NCBI GenBank assembly: GCA_018668475.1
Contig: JABJCZ010000338.1
Span: forward strand, 1 to 5,219
DNA length: 5,219 bases
Reading direction: 5' to 3'
From: Alphaproteobacteria bacterium
Lineage (GTDB): Bacteria; Pseudomonadota; Alphaproteobacteria; UBA828
The notes under the pieces were generated by a model that saw only the letters and a program-made list of their open reading frames with translations, was not told the origin of the DNA and did no database searches. Of the stretch, positions 1 to 5,219 are shown one piece after another (positions within the stretch are counted from its first letter, which is position 1; every line of letters begins with the position of its first letter). Made by a program: the position numbers and the translations under genes.

Positions 1-319
1 CCGCATCCATTTCGAGAACGTCGACGTGACGATCTTCAGCAATGGCGGCGCAATTTTCGCAAACGCCACAAGGGTTTGGCGTCGGTTCGCCCTGGCCGTC
101 TTCACCTATACAATTAAGGGCCCGGGCAATAATGCGCGCGGTTGAGGTCTTGCCGACGCCGCGCACACCGGTCAACAGCCACGCATGCGGCAGGCGACCG
201 GATGCCAGCGCATTGGTCAGTGTGCGAACAAGCGCATCCTGGCCGATCAGCGCCTTAAAGGTCGTTGGCCGGTATTTGCGGGCGAGGACGCGATACGGCG
301 CAGCGCTTTCGTCGCTCAC
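1..319 (-). CDS. dnaX: DNA polymerase III subunit tau/gamma, N-terminal part (runs off left edge)
   Basis: This is the clamp-loader ATPase subunit of the replicative DNA polymerase, acting in the cytoplasm at the fork to load the beta clamp. Only the first 106 codons are present. The N-terminus carries the family signature YRVLARKYRP (residues 9-18) and IGQ (25-27). The Walker A motif GVRGVGKTST is at 51-60. A zinc module follows with Cys70, Cys84, Cys87 and Cys90, and the fragment ends in the conserved VDVLEMDA just before the Walker B region. The start is GTG at 319-317. An in-frame TGA lies only three codons upstream (328-326), so no earlier start is possible, and a GAGG (327-324) sits 4 nt before the GTG. 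The ATG at 329-327 is out of frame. The gene lies downstream of the SRP RNA gene on the same strand and may be partly read through from it. Family identity is very secure; whether a shorter gamma form is made cannot be judged here. Confidence 0.96.
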   Translation of the reverse strand, partial: MSDESAAPYRVLARKYRPTTFKALIGQDALVRTLTNALASGRLPHAWLLTGVRGVGKTSTARIIARALNCIGEDGQGEPTPNPCGVCENCAAIAEDRHVDVLEMDA

Positions 320-390
320 GGTGCCTCATTCAGTTGAACATTCCGGGGTGATGGAGGGCCTTGGGGGCCTTCATATTCACCAAATAAGTT

Positions 391-487
391 GGGAGACTGG
401 ACTAACGACCCGATTCGAATCTCGTTACGGCTGCTTCCTTCCGGACCTGACCGGATTAGCGAGGAAACCGTCCGCAGCCAGTCCCCC
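391..487 (-). ncRNA. ffs: Signal recognition particle RNA, small bacterial (4.5S-like) type
   Basis: This RNA binds Ffh to form the SRP that targets nascent membrane proteins to FtsY and the translocon. The near-invariant helix 8 is at 452-429 on the minus strand: GGTCAGGTCC, the GGAA tetraloop region, then GGAAGCAGCC, including the asymmetric CAGG/AGCA internal loop bound by the Ffh M domain. The proposed ends pair: GGGGGACTGG at the 5' end (487-478) with CCAGTCTCCC at the 3' end (400-391), ten pairs including one G-U. This gives about 97 nt, a normal size for the Alu-less bacterial form. An internal CTCG/CGAG pairing extends the rod. The exact ends are inferred from the terminal helix. No T-rich terminator follows, so the 3' end is probably formed by processing. 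It lies 71 bp upstream of dnaX, a frequent neighbour of ffs in alphaproteobacteria as I recall. Confidence 0.95.
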
Positions 488-493
488 AAAAGC

Positions 494-524
494 ACTATAT
501 CAGCTATCTGGCCCCTTCGCGCAA
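494..524 (-). promoter_or_regulatory. Probable promoter of the SRP RNA gene
   Basis: Reading the minus strand, TATAGT (499-494) lies 6 nt before the first G of the SRP RNA at 487, the right place for a -10 box. TTGCGC (524-519) is the best -35 candidate. It is 19 nt from TATAGT, or 17 nt from the overlapping alternative -10, GATATA (501-496). The -35 candidate falls inside the hairpin at 510-530. The -10 placement is good; the -35 is weak and inferred. Confidence 0.55.
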
Positions 525-530
525 GGGGCC
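510..530. repeat. Perfect inverted repeat, 8-bp arms with 5-nt loop, upstream of ffs
   Basis: GGCCCCTT (510-517) and AAGGGGCC (523-530) are exact reverse complements around the loop CGCGC. The repeat lies about 23-43 bp upstream of the SRP RNA start and overlaps the probable -35 region. Neither strand shows a T-run right after it, so it does not look like a standard terminator. It could be an operator, or a transcript hairpin from some other start. The structure is plain in the sequence; its role is unknown. Confidence 0.6.
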
Positions 531-733
531 GCGTGCATGGCAACGCAAAGTGCGGGCCGCAGGCCACTGGCGGCGATCACGAAACTGCGAACTTCAGGCC
601 GTCGACGCGAATTCTGGGTTGCGGCAGGATGGCGCCCCTTCCTGTTTGTCGGGCAATTTCTACCGGCCTGTTTTTGACTGGCAGGGCGTGCTGTGCCAGC
701 TTTCCGCCTTATCGATAGAACCTGAAGGTCAGT
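531..733. other. Non-coding leader region between ffs promoter and nudC
   Basis: No gene is supported here. Open frames on both strands either run antisense through ffs and nudC or lack family features. A TTGACT at 674-679 could serve as a -35 box for nudC, but no good -10 box lies 16-18 bp downstream; the position is occupied by CAGCTT. Short inverted arms, CTGGCA (678-683) and TGCCAG (694-699), surround a 10-nt spacer and overlap this -35 candidate. I recognise no riboswitch fold. Confidence 0.5.
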
Positions 734-1702
734 ATGTCTGATAAACACGCCGCGCCGCTTGCTCCGCGACCGGGAAATGTTTTCTCCGGTGTGCCGCTGG
801 ATCGCCTTGCATTGTCGCGCAAGGACGAGCCCTGGTTGGCGGCGCAGCTGACCGCCGACTCCAGCCTGTTTGTCCCCTATTGGCGCGACAAGCACCTTGT
901 TGGCGGTGATGTTGATCCGCGCGCGGCCTTTTTGTCTCGCGACGCCATAGACGGGTTGCTTGATGGAAATGAAGAGATAGCGTTGCTCGGTCAACGGGTG
1001 GACACTGCCGATGGTGCGCTCCCCGCCTATTTCGGTATTGATCTCTCACATGCCGACGAAGCAGCGGTACTGGCCGCAGCACCAGGTGCCGCTCTGCAGG
1101 ACATTCGCGAAATTGTGCAGATCATTCCCACAGAAGAAGCGTCAATCCTCTCTTATGCGCGTGGGCTGATGTACTGGCACGCCCGGCACCGGTTCTGTGG
1201 TGTGTGTGGCGGGGCGACCGTAGCCGAAGCCGCCGGGCATGAGCGCAAGTGCACTGCCGAGGCCTGCGGCACGTCACATTTTCCGCGCACCGATGCGGCA
1301 GTCATTGTGCTGGTGCACGATGGAGACCATTGCCTGCTCGGTCGGCAGTCTCGGTGGCCCACGGGCATGCATTCAACGCTTGCCGGGTTTCTTGAGCCCG
1401 GCGAAAGCCTCGAAGAAACCGTGCAACGTGAGATTTTTGAAGAATCGGGCGTGCCGGTCGTTGACGTGCGTTACCACTCGTCGCAACCGTGGCCGTTGCC
1501 AGGTTCGTTGATGGTCGGTTTCATGGCCCGCGCTCTGTCACGTGATTTGGTGATAGATGAAGAAGAGCTCGAATACGCCATCTGGATGAGCCGGGATGAC
1601 CTGTTGAAGCGAGAAGAGAGTGACCGGTTTCGCTTGCCGGGCACCTTTTCCATCGCACGCCGTCTCATTGAAGACTGGATGGCCGGCCACATTCCGGACT
1701 GA
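734..1702 (+). CDS. nudC: NADH pyrophosphatase, Nudix family
   Basis: NudC cleaves NAD(H) into NMN(H) and AMP, and in characterised members also removes NAD caps from RNA 5' ends; it is cytoplasmic. The protein has 322 residues, somewhat longer than the E. coli enzyme. The N-terminal NudC domain (about 15-145) is followed by a zinc ribbon with Cys155, Cys158, Cys173 and Cys178. The Nudix box spans 218-240 (G218, E224, then REIFEESG at 232-239) and supplies the metal-binding glutamates. The subfamily signature SQPWPLPGS is at 250-258; the usual form has Phe at the sixth position, here Leu. The ATG at 734 has GAAGG (724-728) 5 nt upstream. The gene is divergent from ffs, and its TGA directly abuts the stop of pheA on the other strand. 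Zinc ligands and catalytic residues are intact, so it should be active. Confidence 0.96.
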   Translation: MSDKHAAPLAPRPGNVFSGVPLDRLALSRKDEPWLAAQLTADSSLFVPYWRDKHLVGGDVDPRAAFLSRDAIDGLLDGNEEIALLGQRVDTADGALPAYFGIDLSHADEAAVLAAAPGAALQDIREIVQIIPTEEASILSYARGLMYWHARHRFCGVCGGATVAEAAGHERKCTAEACGTSHFPRTDAAVIVLVHDGDHCLLGRQSRWPTGMHSTLAGFLEPGESLEETVQREIFEESGVPVVDVRYHSSQPWPLPGSLMVGFMARALSRDLVIDEEELEYAIWMSRDDLLKREESDRFRLPGTFSIARRLIEDWMAGHIPD

Positions 1703-2569
1703 CTATTCGGCGTTTCGGGCTGCTTCGACCCTGAAAGGGTGTGCCGGGTAGACGCCCATAATTCGCACTTCGTGGCTGAAGAACTCAAGCTCCTCAAGCG
1801 CATTCTGCAAAGCTATGTCGCTGGGGTGCGCTTCCACCTCGGCGAAAAACTGGGTCGCGGTGAACGCCCCGCCGACCATATAGCTTTCCAGCTTGGTCAT
1901 GTTGACGCCATTGGTCGCGAAACCGCCCATTGCTTTGTACAACGCGGCCGACACATTGCGCACCCTGAACACGAACGAGGTTACGACGGTACCGGCTGCC
2001 GGGTCCGGGTTGATCGGTTCAGCCGCGAGTACGATAAACCGGGTCGTATTGTGGGCTTCGTCCTCAATATCGGCTTCAAGTATTTCAAGGCCATAGGTCT
2101 CGGCCGCCAGCGTCGAGGCGATGGCGGCCATGGACTTGTCCTTGCGCTCGGCAACTTCTGCGGCCGCACCGGCGGTATCCGCATGGACGACCGCGTGCAG
2201 GTTCAATCGATCAATTGCCTTACGGCACTGCGACAACGCATGAACATGGCTGCGCACAGTTTTTATATCGTTCAGATTAGCGCCGGATACACCCAGCAGC
2301 TGGTGGCGGACCCGCTGAAAATGTTCGCCGATGAAATGCAGGCCTGCATCCGGCAGCATCTGGTGAATATCCGCAACCCGCCCGGCGACCGAATTTTCGA
2401 TCGGGATCATGGCGCGGCCAGCCCGGCCTTCCTCGACTGCCGCAAAGGCGTCGGCAAAGGTCCGGCATGGCAAGGTCTGCATGTCAGGAAAAACTTCCCG
2501 GCAGGCCAGATCCGAATAGGCCCCGGGGGCCCCCTGAAATGCCACGATGTTGGCGGGGTCGGTGGTCAC
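1703..2569 (-). CDS. pheA: Prephenate dehydratase with C-terminal ACT domain
   Basis: It converts prephenate to phenylpyruvate in phenylalanine biosynthesis; cytoplasmic. The 288 residues carry no chorismate mutase domain, so this is the monofunctional form. The catalytic PDT domain opens with FQGAPGAYS (11-19), contains IPIENS (55-60), and ends with the catalytic NTTRF (174-178; the second Thr is the key residue). An ACT domain (about 197-275) should sense phenylalanine. The motif that is ESRP in the E. coli enzyme reads ESYM here (228-231), and the GALV region reads AALY (208-211). I recall similar forms in other alphaproteobacteria, so this looks lineage-typical rather than damaged. The start is GTG at 2569-2567, 5 bp after the kdsB stop. 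The ribosome site AAGGA lies inside the end of kdsB, pointing to co-transcription and probably coupled translation. Confidence 0.96.
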   Translation of the reverse strand: MTTDPANIVAFQGAPGAYSDLACREVFPDMQTLPCRTFADAFAAVEEGRAGRAMIPIENSVAGRVADIHQMLPDAGLHFIGEHFQRVRHQLLGVSGANLNDIKTVRSHVHALSQCRKAIDRLNLHAVVHADTAGAAAEVAERKDKSMAAIASTLAAETYGLEILEADIEDEAHNTTRFIVLAAEPINPDPAAGTVVTSFVFRVRNVSAALYKAMGGFATNGVNMTKLESYMVGGAFTATQFFAEVEAHPSDIALQNALEELEFFSHEVRIMGVYPAHPFRVEAARNAE

Positions 2570-2574
2570 GGTCT

Positions 2575-3366
2575 TCAGTCCTTCGCGCCAGTGCCGGTCG
2601 TATGCTCAAGCTCTTTTTTAGCCTGCTCAAGATCGGCCGGAGTATCGACACCGAGCGGAATGGTGTCAACGAAGGCCACGTCGACCCGCATGCCGGCCTC
2701 CAGCGCCCGTAGCTGCTCCAGTTTCTCGCGTTGTTCCAGCCCGCTGGGTGGCAGGCCGACAAATCGAGCCAAAGCCTCTCGACGGTAGACGTAGAGCCCG
2801 ATGTGGTGCCATAGCGGACCATCGCCGTGGGGCGCTGTGGCGCGGGTGAAATAGAGCGCACGACCACTGGTGCTATTCGGCCCGGCGGACACCACGGCTT
2901 TCACCACATTGGGGTTGTCGCGTTCAGCGGGGTTAATAATCGGCGCAGCCAGTGTTGCGATATCAACCGCCGGATCGGCCAGCAATGCCAGGGCGTCCTG
3001 CGGCAAATGGGGGGCGAGAGTCGGCAGATCACCCTGTACATTGATCACCGCATCGTGGAGCCCGTCCGGGTCAAGCTGCTCCAGCGCCTCGAAAATCCGG
3101 TCCGAACCGGACGGGTGGTCGGGGCGGGTCAGAATTCCGCGTCCGCCGGCTGCCTCGACGGCGCTTAGGATTTCGGGTTCGGCACAGGCGACAACCACCG
3201 GGCCGCACTTCGCCGCTTCAGCCCGTCGCATGACCTGAACAATCATCGGCAACCCGGCAATGTCGGCCAGCGGCTTGTTCGGTAGCCGTGTGGACGCCAG
3301 CCGTGCCGGAATCAGCACAACGGGATTTTGCGGTGCGCCGGCGGCGGCGTTGCTCGGGCTCGACAT
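2575..3366 (-). CDS. kdsB: 3-deoxy-manno-octulosonate cytidylyltransferase (CMP-Kdo synthetase)
   Basis: KdsB activates Kdo with CTP to give CMP-Kdo for the inner core of lipopolysaccharide; cytoplasmic. The 263-residue protein carries the family nucleotide-binding start [15 protein letters not shown] (19-33). It also has a sugar/nucleotide site GSDR (87-90), the metal-site motif NVQGDLP (109-115; enterobacterial enzymes have DEP), HIGLYVYR (188-195), EQLRALEAG (217-225) and VDTPADLE (240-247). It is slightly longer than the usual 240-250 because of a short N-terminal extension ([10 protein letters not shown]) and a Thr/Gly-rich tail. The ATG at 3366-3364 is preceded by AGG about 5 nt upstream and AGAGGA further away. 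A start inside the extension cannot be excluded, but no better one is seen. It is the first gene of the kdsB-pheA pair and is divergent from the cytochrome c gene. Together with the Kdo pathway it implies an LPS-bearing outer membrane. Confidence 0.96.
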   Translation of the reverse strand: MSSPSNAAAGAPQNPVVLIPARLASTRLPNKPLADIAGLPMIVQVMRRAEAAKCGPVVVACAEPEILSAVEAAGGRGILTRPDHPSGSDRIFEALEQLDPDGLHDAVINVQGDLPTLAPHLPQDALALLADPAVDIATLAAPIINPAERDNPNVVKAVVSAGPNSTSGRALYFTRATAPHGDGPLWHHIGLYVYRREALARFVGLPPSGLEQREKLEQLRALEAGMRVDVAFVDTIPLGVDTPADLEQAKKELEHTTGTGAKD

Positions 3367-3393
3367 CAGGCCTAGTATCCTCTTCTCGTCGCC

Positions 3394-3422
3394 GTTATAG
3401 GGGTTGGACAGGGACGGGGGAA
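3394..3422 (-). promoter_or_regulatory. Candidate promoter for kdsB-pheA
   Basis: On the minus strand TATAAC (3399-3394) is a good -10 box, about 28 bp upstream of the kdsB start codon. A weak -35, TTCCCC (3422-3417), lies at 17-bp spacing. The -10 match is clear; the -35 match is poor. Transcription would start near 3387. Confidence 0.4.
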
Positions 3423-3433
3423 GCCGCTAATCT
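3404..3433 (+). promoter_or_regulatory. Candidate promoter for the cytochrome c gene
   Basis: TTGGAC (3404-3409) and TAATCT (3428-3433) are separated by 18 bp and would start transcription near 3440, about 30 bp before the coding start. Both boxes are imperfect. The site overlaps the candidate kdsB promoter on the other strand, so the two would compete for RNA polymerase if both are real. Confidence 0.3.
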
Positions 3434-3462
3434 CCCCGCCGTTTTCCAATTGCAAGCGATCT

Positions 3463-3467
3463 GAGGG
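3463..3467 (+). promoter_or_regulatory. Ribosome binding site of the cytochrome c gene, unusually close
   Basis: GAGGG ends only 2 nt before the ATG at 3470, much closer than the usual 5-9 nt. No other purine-rich site lies upstream. The N-terminus read from this ATG matches the CycM family, so the start stands despite the tight spacing. Confidence 0.45.
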
Positions 3468-3469
3468 CC

Positions 3470-4045
3470 ATGTCCACTTTCGAACTGAACAAGTTTGCCG
3501 GCGCCATCCTGTTTGCCGGCCTCGTGGCGATGATCGCGTTTATCGTGTCCAAGGGTGTGTTTGAGCCCAGCCACGGCGGCGGGCACGGGATCCAAGCTGC
3601 GCATCATTATCCCATTGAAGCGCAAGATGATGGTGATATGGACCATGCCGACGGGGCGGTTGATGACGCCGAGGTGCCTGACGCGCCGTCGCTTGGCGCG
3701 ATGCTGGCAGTGGCTGATGCCGGCGCGGGCAAAAAGATATTCAAGAAGTGTGCAGCCTGCCACACGGTTGAGCAAGGTGGCGCCAAGAAGGTCGGCCCGA
3801 ACTTGTGGAGCATTGCCGGGCGCGAAGTCGCAAGTGCAGGTGACTTTGCCTATTCTGATGCGATGGCAGGCCTTGGTGGAACCTGGGACCTCGACCGGCT
3901 GAATGCCTTTCTCGTTAATCCCAAGGATTTTGTGCCAGGCACCAAGATGACCTTTGGCGGGATCAAGAAGGATGGCCAGCGCGCAAATCTGCTGCTTTTC
4001 CTGATCCAGAACAGTGATGCGCCACTGCCCCTGCCGGCAAAGTAA
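3470..4045 (+). CDS. cycM: Membrane-anchored class I cytochrome c (CycM-like)
   Basis: Proteins of this type shuttle electrons on the periplasmic face of the inner membrane, in rhizobia from the cytochrome bc1 complex to an aa3-type oxidase. The 191-residue protein opens with MSTFELNKFAGAILFA, and residues 9-28 form one uncleaved membrane anchor with the C-terminus outside. A flexible linker (about 32-78), rich in His, Asp and Gly, leads to a single class I haem domain. The haem site is CAACH (94-98), with His98 as axial ligand. The distal ligand is Met160 in the PGTKMTF motif, and GPNLW (109-113) is also conserved. Export is through the anchor and haem attachment needs the cytochrome c maturation system. 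The gene is divergent from kdsB and ends 14 bp before the convergent kinase-like gene. The symbol is by similarity to rhizobial CycM; the exact oxidase partner is inferred. Confidence 0.9.
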   Translation: MSTFELNKFAGAILFAGLVAMIAFIVSKGVFEPSHGGGHGIQAAHHYPIEAQDDGDMDHADGAVDDAEVPDAPSLGAMLAVADAGAGKKIFKKCAACHTVEQGGAKKVGPNLWSIAGREVASAGDFAYSDAMAGLGGTWDLDRLNAFLVNPKDFVPGTKMTFGGIKKDGQRANLLLFLIQNSDAPLPLPAK

Positions 4046-4059
4046 CCTCTAGCGGTTTT

Positions 4060-4920
4060 CTATTTATTGTTGGTGCCTGCTGCGAGCAGGGCCTTGACGG
4101 CTGCCTTGCTCTCACCTGGTGCAACTGTCAGCCGGAACAGGTCACCGCGTTCTGACTGGCGCTTGATGAGGCGCACGATCGCCATCGTGTCGGCGTCGTC
4201 CGAGGCGATATTTTCCAGCATTGTGGTGAGCGCCTCGTCTGGTGGCAGGGTCTCGATGGCGGTATGCCCGGCGCGTTCCAGATGTACCAGCGTAGCGATT
4301 GGCGTGCACTCGTTGTATGGAGTAAACCCCTCCAGCTCCCGCGCCAATATCAATCGATGATCATCGGCCGTCATCGCGCCGCGGGCCAGTAATTCGTCCG
4401 GTATGCCGGCGTCTGGCAGATTGTCGGGATCGATGCGGAGCTTCAGACACTTGGGAAACGGCTCGATAGTCTGATGATCGGCGCTGAGCCGCACCCGGTC
4501 ATCACCAATCACCGGATGGCCTTCTTGCCACGCCGTATAGGCCAGTGTCGTTTTGCCGGCGCGCGGTGCGCCGTAAAAGATACAGGCACCAGCGGATCCT
4601 TTTATGGCGCCCGCGTGCAACACGGTTGCGCTGCCGGTGGTCAGAAAAATATGACCGAGCCCCTCCAGCACCATAAACAGCATCTGGTCGGCGTCGTCGG
4701 TCTCAAGGTGCCAGCCGTCACCCCGAATGCGATAGCCCGCACCGGTGTTGCTGGCGATAACTAGGTGTTCTGTGTCGGGTAGCCGTGTGTCTGTAGTAGG
4801 TAAAATCACGCCGGACAGTGAAAGAAAAAGCGCCACTCGGTTGGCGAGGTCCGGCACGTTTGTCTGCAGACAGGCGTCAATCCCATGCCAGGTAAACCGA
4901 TAGGTCCCGGCGCGTGTCAC
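4060..4920 (-). CDS. HPr kinase-like (HprK-related) P-loop protein
   Basis: This is a 286-residue cytoplasmic protein whose central part resembles the catalytic core of HPr kinase/phosphorylase. His102 in LHAGAIKG precedes a Walker A motif GAPRAGKTT (117-125). A GDDRV (139-143) follows at the spacing of the HprK catalytic Asp pair, then PFPKCLKLR (155-163). The classical HprK signature GRGxINV is not seen and the P-loop differs from the GxSGIGKS of true HprK, so HPr itself is unlikely to be the substrate. The N-terminal 90 residues have no motif I recognise. The start is GTG at 4920-4918, overlapping the stop of the PqqD-like gene by GTGA; the Shine-Dalgarno is weak, which fits translational coupling. 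HprK-like kinases beside PqqD proteins occur in lasso-peptide clusters (paeninodin type) and in the so-called HPr-rel systems. The fold call is firm; function and substrate are inferred. Confidence 0.8.
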   Translation of the reverse strand: MTRAGTYRFTWHGIDACLQTNVPDLANRVALFLSLSGVILPTTDTRLPDTEHLVIASNTGAGYRIRGDGWHLETDDADQMLFMVLEGLGHIFLTTGSATVLHAGAIKGSAGACIFYGAPRAGKTTLAYTAWQEGHPVIGDDRVRLSADHQTIEPFPKCLKLRIDPDNLPDAGIPDELLARGAMTADDHRLILARELEGFTPYNECTPIATLVHLERAGHTAIETLPPDEALTTMLENIASDDADTMAIVRLIKRQSERGDLFRLTVAPGESKAAVKALLAAGTNNK

Positions 4921-5213
4921 GCGTTCGTCTCGCTGGCCTCGATCAAACCTGCTGTTCGCAGGCGGGTGAGCGTAGCGGCAATGTCTTGCTCGAGTGCTGC
5001 CGCCGCCACGTCGGGATAAAGCTCGCTGAATATAGCCATGATTTCGGTGCCGCTAATTTCGTCCTCAAGGCATTCCCACAAGGCCTGCGCGGTACTGTTC
5101 AACGTTACAACCTCTCGGCTGTCGGCGTTCATTAGAATCAGCTCATCGCCCAGCGTTTCCATGTCAATGTGCTCACTGCGGCGGTATCGGGTATCCATAT
5201 CGCTATCCGTCAC
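4917..5213 (-). CDS. PqqD-family protein (peptide-binding RRE-like domain)
   Basis: This 98-residue protein follows the PqqD pattern along its whole length. A beta-stranded part (about 20-38, DELILMNADSREVVTLN) is followed by the helix STAQALWECLE (40-50), then a winged-helix part ending in LTRLRTAGLIE (82-92). PqqD domains bind the leader of a ribosomal precursor peptide and present it to a modifying enzyme; stand-alone members also occur in less understood systems. It is the upstream partner of the HprK-like gene, overlapping it by 4 nt. The start is taken as GTG at 5213-5211. An in-frame ATG at 5198-5196 (residue 6) is an alternative, with only a weak GGAT upstream. Because the window ends 6 bp upstream, the ribosome site cannot be judged. 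There is no signal peptide or membrane segment, and no radical SAM or precursor gene is visible in the window. Confidence 0.8.
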   Translation of the reverse strand: MTDSDMDTRYRRSEHIDMETLGDELILMNADSREVVTLNSTAQALWECLEDEISGTEIMAIFSELYPDVAAAALEQDIAATLTRLRTAGLIEASETNA

Positions 5214-5219
5214 GTTGTC

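Noticed and set aside
352..375. Repeated GGCCTT between ffs and dnaX as a terminator
   Set aside because: The repeats are direct copies; pairing gives only a four-base GGCC stem, and no T-tract follows on the minus strand.
405..430. tRNA T-arm-like sequence GATTCGAATC (412-421)
   Set aside because: It lies inside the SRP RNA, is simply palindromic, and no acceptor stem, D-arm or anticodon arm surrounds it.
42..677. Long plus-strand open frame (211 codons)
   Set aside because: It runs antisense through dnaX and the SRP RNA gene and has no family features; it is a high-GC shadow frame.
500..994. Minus-strand open frame of 164 codons over the nudC start
   Set aside because: It overlaps the well-supported nudC coding sequence and the ffs promoter and shows no recognisable domain.
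2517..2536. GC-rich palindrome-like run of C and G
   Set aside because: It encodes the conserved Gly-Ala-Pro-Gly-Ala of PheA, so the symmetry follows from codon choice; no T-run is present.
1739..2788. 349-codon plus-strand open frame
   Set aside because: It is antisense to pheA and the end of kdsB, both of which have clear family motifs; the composition looks like a shadow frame.
4046..4059. Terminator between the convergent cytochrome c and kinase-like genes
   Set aside because: Only 14 bp lie between the stops and no inverted repeat is visible there.

Overview
The window looks like chromosomal DNA from a GC-rich Gram-negative bacterium, most likely an alphaproteobacterium. The case rests on the DnaX N-terminus, a small-type (4.5S-like) SRP RNA directly upstream of dnaX, a monofunctional prephenate dehydratase with an ESYM-type ACT domain, a CycM-like membrane-anchored cytochrome c, and KdsB, which implies Kdo-containing lipopolysaccharide. 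The order within the class cannot be fixed from this sequence.

Layout from left to right. (1) Positions 1-319, minus strand: the first 106 codons of dnaX (clamp-loader tau/gamma), running off the left edge. (2) Positions 391-487, minus: ffs, the SRP RNA, with its probable promoter just upstream and a perfect 8-bp-stem hairpin overlapping the -35 region. (3) Positions 531-733: about 200 bp without a gene, leading to nudC. (4) Positions 734-1702, plus: nudC, an NADH pyrophosphatase with zinc ribbon and Nudix box. (5) Positions 1703-3366, minus: a tight kdsB-pheA pair separated by 5 bp. The pheA and nudC stop codons abut with no spacer. (6) Positions 3367-3469: a divergent promoter region. (7) Positions 3470-4045, plus: a CycM-like cytochrome c. 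(8) Positions 4060-5213, minus: a translationally coupled pair (GTGA overlap) of a PqqD-family protein followed by an HPr-kinase-like P-loop protein. The pair probably continues a longer operon beyond the right edge.

Most of the window is housekeeping: replication, protein targeting, nucleotide clean-up, phenylalanine and Kdo biosynthesis, and respiration. The least ordinary part is the right end. A PqqD-like domain (the fold that binds leader peptides in RiPP pathways) paired with an HprK-like kinase resembles the PqqD/HprK-related gene pairs of peptide-modification systems. The substrate and partner genes, if they exist, are outside the window. I found no mobile element, CRISPR array, tRNA or convincing Rho-independent terminator.
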